Shown piece after piece: positions 40,201 through 46,200 of a stretch of 64,000 bases of DNA (positions are counted from its first letter, which is position 1; each line of letters opens with the position of its first letter). Source of the DNA: Amphiura filiformis (taxonomy: Eukaryota; Echinodermata; Ophiuroidea; Amphilepidida; Amphiuridae); assembly GCF_039555335.1 (NCBI RefSeq), contig NC_092635.1, positions 68,174,058 to 68,238,057 on the forward strand, written 5' to 3'. The position numbers and the translations under genes were made by a program. The notes under the pieces are model-generated. The model searched no databases and was not told the origin of the DNA. It saw nothing but the letters and a program-made list of their open reading frames with translations.

Positions 40201-43200
40201 CAATTTTTGAATAGATCGCCCTGCACTACAAGCAGGTTGCATTCATCACCTGTGTATGTCTGCAATCATAGATTGAATACAATACCACTCTTTTCTTACA
40301 GCATACCCTATGGTTAGTTTTTCACCTTCAAACATACAAACAATCTCAAAAGTTGGGTAATAGAAAACTTTCTTTGGTGAAGGCCCCATGTCAACAATGC
40401 CTAGAAAAGTTACTTTTTGCCTTGTAAAAGAACCAACATCATCCAACATATTTTTTATTCTTAATCTTCCACAACTCGAATGTGAATGTTTGGACATTTA
40501 TGCACCCATGAGCAAATGAAGTGCTAAACAACCCTCCCCCAAAAAAAAAAAAAACTACACCAGAAATGTAAATGTGCATCAAGCAAGAGTGAGGGTCAAC
40601 ATAATTATAACCTCATTCTAAATTCAAGTTCAAAATGATTCTGGATCCCATTACAAAACAATGAAGGTTAAAGGAAGGAAGCCTGTCCATAATGATATGG
40701 TTCAGATAACAAACTAATACACCAGCATAGTTCCTGATGATTGCTAGCTGGTTGCCATCTCCTCAAACCCAAATACTAGATGATGCAATATACAGTAAGC
40801 AAAATAATTAAGGTAGCAGTTGTGTTCACCCCTGTATATCCTTAAAAATATGTGAAAATTAAAACAAGCAGCCGATGGATGTACTCTTTAGCTCTGATTT
40901 AAGACCTTATTTGTTGAAATTGGATGAGAATTAAAGACACGGTGATCCAAAACCTAATAGGTATGACAAAAAAAGTTGCACTTTTGTGTTTTAATCAATG
41001 AAAGCATGACGCTAGTTTTTCGTGCTAGTCAATGAAAGCATGGCGCTAGTTCTCTTGTTCACGAACGCGTTGTGTACAATCAATAGGGCATGCAATGTGG
41101 CAAACTGCAACTTTTAATTTTGAATCTTCCTTGGGTTTTTTGATCGTTGTGTCTTTATTTCTTGAACAATTTCAACGAATGAGGTCTTAAATTAGAGCTA
41201 AAAGATGCAGCTATTGGCTGCTGGTTCAAATTATGACATATCTGTATTTGTTTAGGATATACAGGAGGTGAACATAACTGGTACCTTAATTTTTTTTACT
41301 TACTGTACATGTATACACAATATCTTGTTATACAGGAGGCGAACATAACTGGTACCTTAATTTTTTTTTGGCTTACTGTACATGTATACACAATATCTTG
41401 TTATACAGGAGGCGAACATAACTGGTACCTTAATTTTTTTTTGGCTTACTGTACATGTATACACAATATCTTGTTATACAGGAGGCTGAACATAACTGGT
41501 ACCTTAATTTTTTTTGGCTTACTGTACATGTATACACAATATCTTGTTATACAGGAGGCGAACATAACTGGTACCTTAATTTTTTTTTGGCTTACTGTAC
41601 ATGTATACACAATATCTTGTTATACAGGAGGCGAACATAACTGGTACCTTAATTTTTTTTGGCTTACTGTACATGTATACACAATATCTTGTTATACAGG
41701 AGGCGAACATAACTGGTACCTTAATTTTTTTGGCTTACTGTACATGTATACACAATATCTTGTTATACAGGAGGCGAACATAACTGGTACCTTAATTTTT
41801 TTTTTTTACTGTACATGTATACACAATATCTTGTTATACAGGAGGCGAACATAACTGGTACCTTAATTTTTTTTGGCTTACTGTACATGTATACACAATA
41901 TCTTGTTATACAGGATGCGAACATAACTGGTACCTTAATTTTTTTTTGGCTTACTGTACATGTATACACAATATCTTGTTATACAGGAGGTGAACATAAC
42001 TGGTACCTTAATTTTTTTTTGCTTACTGTACATGTATACACAATATCTTGTTATACAGGAGGCTGAACATAACTGGTACCTTAATTTTTTTTGGCTTACT
42101 GTACATGTATACACAATATCTTGTTATACAGGAATGAACATAACTGGTACCTTAATTTTTTTTGGCTTACTGTACATGTATACACAATATCTTGTTATAC
42201 AGGAGGCCGAACATAACTGGTACCTTAATTTTTTTGGCTTACTGTACATGTATACACAATATCTTGTTATACAGGAGGCGAACATAACTGGTACCTTAAT
42301 TTTTTTTGGCTTACTGTACATGTATACACAATATCTTGTTATACAGGAGGCGAACATAACTGGTACCTTAATTTTTTTTGGCTTACTGTACATGTATACA
42401 CAATATCTTGTTATACAGGAGGCGAACATAACTGGTACCTTAATTTTTTTTTGGCTTACTGTACATGTATACACAATATCTTGTTATACAGGAGGCGAAC
42501 ATAACTGGTACCTTAATTTTTTTTTGGCTTGGCTTACTGTACATGTATACACAATATCTTGTTATACAGGAGGCGAACATAACTGGTACCTTAATTTTTT
42601 TTTGGCTTACTGTACATGGATACACAATATCTTGTTATACAGGAGAATGAACATAACTGGTACCTTAATTTTTTTTGGCTTACTGTACATGTATACACAA
42701 TATCTTGTTATACAGGAGGCGAACATAACTGGTACCTTAATTTTTTTTGGCTTACTGTACATGTATACACAATATCTTGTTATACAGGAGGCGAACATAA
42801 CTGGTACCTTAATTTTTTTTTGGCTTACTGTACATGTATACACAATATCTTGTTATACAGGAGGCTAAATATAACTGGTACCTTAATTTTTTTTGGCTTA
42901 CTGTACATGTATACACAATATCTTGTTATACAGGAGGCGAACATAACTGGTACCTTAATTTTTTTTTGGCTTACTGTACATGTATACACAATATCTTGTT
43001 ATACAGGAGGCGAACATAACTGGTACCTTAATTTTTTTTTGGCTTACTGTACATGTATACACAATATCTTGTTATACAGGAGGCGAACATAACTGGTACC
43101 TTAATTTTTTTTGGCTTACTGTACATGTATACACAATATCTTGTTATACAGGAGGCGAACATAACTGGTACCTTAATTTTTTTTTTGGCTTACTGTACAT

Positions 43201-46200
43201 GTATACACAATATCTTGTTTGTGGTTCCAACTAAGATTGTATACCAGTGCTATCACCTGGGGGAGGTACTCAGTACAAATGACCATACGGGGACGTACTG
43301 CAAACGTGGGCATAGCATTTTCAGACTTTTGGTATATCAATGACCCCTTTTTCTAGGCCAACTTTTTGGTATGTACACAAATCCAATTTCACGCATTCCT
43401 ACTCCTCAATGGCAGCCATAGCCGCGACGGGGACCCAGCTATCTCACCTAAAATGTGAAATGATGCGGTCTTGAAGGGTATTTTAAACTGCATTCTATCA
43501 CCAGTGTTACACATACACAAAAGAATGATGACAGTTTACAACACAAAAGAATCTAACATTGAATTTTAAGCAGGTTTAATCCACCCAATTGGGCACTCAC
43601 AACACCTGTTTGGTGCATGCAGGGAACCAAATATGGCCGACCAAATCCTGACCATGACTTGGCTCGTTGGATTCATCTATATGGATGGGGTCCTTTTTTC
43701 TCATTTCTATTTTATTTATTTTTTTTAAATAGCCCAATTTTGCTTCGCTGTAGCCAAAAATTTTGAAATTTCACCAAAATTTGGAGGAAAAGTTGCAAAA
43801 TTTTGAATATCGATGGGACCAAATTGCTTGAAAAAATTGGTTTATTGATGGGACTACTTTCAAATTCTCAGAGGCACACACAAACCAAACTTGAGTACCC
43901 CCAGTGCTATCGTAGCAGACAAGCTTCAGTATAGTGATTTAACATACTAATTATTTCAAACAGATTTTCAAAAAATAGTCCTCAATCACTTGGACCTAAA
44001 ACATGCTCAACCATCAGGACGAAGTTCATTAACCCAGTATGTCTGGACATTTCGCTGAATGATCTTTGAATGAGTTTGGTACAAACACTCTTACTTAACA
44101 ACTTTGACCTAATATTGTTAAAGGAGTATTTTGTGATCCTAGCATCCTCAACGAAAGAAGGTTATTCCCAAAACATCAGTAAATTCAGATTTTGCGTTAG
44201 CATGTTATGCGTGATTATGTGTAATACACTGCTCCATAGGCAATGTGTTGTAATTTCATTCTTTGGTACACCAGAACGTAATTTAAATTTGACGATATTT
44301 TGGCTAAACGAATAAATCTGCAAGAAATTTTTTGCACATAAATATTATGTAGCCAGGTTTCCAGTGGTATAAAAATCTCAACTTTTTTTGAGAAAAGTGG
44401 GGGGATGAGGCTGTGGATCACAAAATGCCCCTTTAATTAGGGGTTATTACACTATGCCGTTGGAAATGAGACTATAGTCTATTTGGCTTCCTCAAGATAG
44501 TAACATCAGTACTTGGTTGCAGTTCCTTCATGTGTGTGCAGATACCTTGCCTTTGATGTAAAGAGGTCCAATTTCAATTCCTTGCACAACCTAAAAAAAT
44601 AAAAAATCTGCTCTCCCCGTGGCTCATCTGGTAACGGCGGGGCAGATGACCCATGAGAAAAGTCGATTCCGATCAGGGTAATAAGCCTGATTGTTGGCTA
44701 CATTTGCCTGTCCTGTAAAAATGCCCTAACCAGCTATCTACAGTGACCCCCTTCACCAGGTCACTTGTGCCTGGACGAAGTTTTGTAAGCGTATCTCCTA
44801 GATTGCAGCTGTTAATGCCTAGATACTCTTGACATAAAAAAAAATTACACAAAAAACACACCAAAACACACCAGTTCTTTGCGTCAACATGTGCGATTTC
44901 ATATTATGCCAACTGCAGTACCCACTGACATCATTGTCTCGAGAAAGCCAAATGAACATGAATGGAAGTAGCTTTGCTCCAAAGCCGACCTATTTTCCAT
45001 CCAATTGAAAGAAAAATGAAAAACCATGCCATATGCCCTCTGACACTATAGTAAAGACCGGCTGCCTCGGCTGCGCCTCGGTGAGTGGACTTGAGCGGTT
45101 GGTGGGTGGGGTAGACCAACATCTGTGGGTAGACAGTAATACTGCATAGTGGTCCTACTTGTTGGTCACAGGGAAGTGCTGGTTGGTGACTTATGTAGCT
45201 TGCCTAGTGATAGTGTAGCTTGCCTTTGGCAAGCTCTGTACTAGGAGTGGTATTAATTTTTTTACAGAATGGTCTAACCAGGCAGGGATATTGGCCTTAT
45301 ATTTTCTTTACTAGTCACTTGCTTGGGTTTATTTTACTCAGGGATAATGGATCTTCTAAGGTACTGTGAGGGCTCTGATCAAGAGCTAGAATGGAAGTAG
45401 AAACCTACCTTTTCTTTGTCACTAGCTTGTCTATCTATGGTTGACCCTTTCAGGTCATATTTCCTATGCACTGGTAATGTACAGCTAAATACGCTCCTCA
45501 TAATTAACATATACGTCTCCACACCCTCTACCGTTAATCTGTACATGCCCAGGTATTGTGGTAGAAGAGTGTCCCCATGTCTCTCCACTAGGTACTGTGG
45601 ATTCAAACAAAGAGAGAAAAACAAAGATGGATTACGAGCCTGTGGGTAGCTGATATTGGGCTATTCCATTTAAAATCCACACTCTACCTGTAGAAGATTT
45701 TGGAAATATCTGCCACAGGGGGAGTATGAATTTCAAATCGAATGAGCACATTAGGCAGCTCCATTTGTATTTCATAGACCCTCTGAGAAAGATTCAACTT
45801 GAATCTTCCCCTGAGTGAGAGTGAGCTTCAAATGGAGCTGCTGTGTTAATTCCATTTGAAATTCATACTCCATCTGTGGAAGATATTTCCAAAATCTTCT
45901 ACAGGGGTAGTGTGGATTTTAAATGGAATAGCCCAGTGGGTAAGTTTTCCTTTCTCTTGACCCAAAGGCTGAGGATAAAAGTGTTCTCTTGCATAGTTGT
46001 GGGCACAGGGTCTTAGTTGGGATTTGACAAGCGCCTGTCATTTTCACAAAATCTGCCTGTCCTAAATTTGACTTTCATTTTCACAAAATCTGCCTGTCCT
46101 AAATTTGACTTTCATTTTCACAAAATCTGCCTGTCCTAAATTTGACTTTGAAAACATAAACTAGACCTGCATCTTCTCTGGGTTTAGTCGGTTCAATGTA

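Noticed and set aside
41309..43234. Many overlapping open frames up to 302 codons in the 73-bp array
   Set aside because: They are products of the tandem repeat, drift with the T-run length and lack any known motif.
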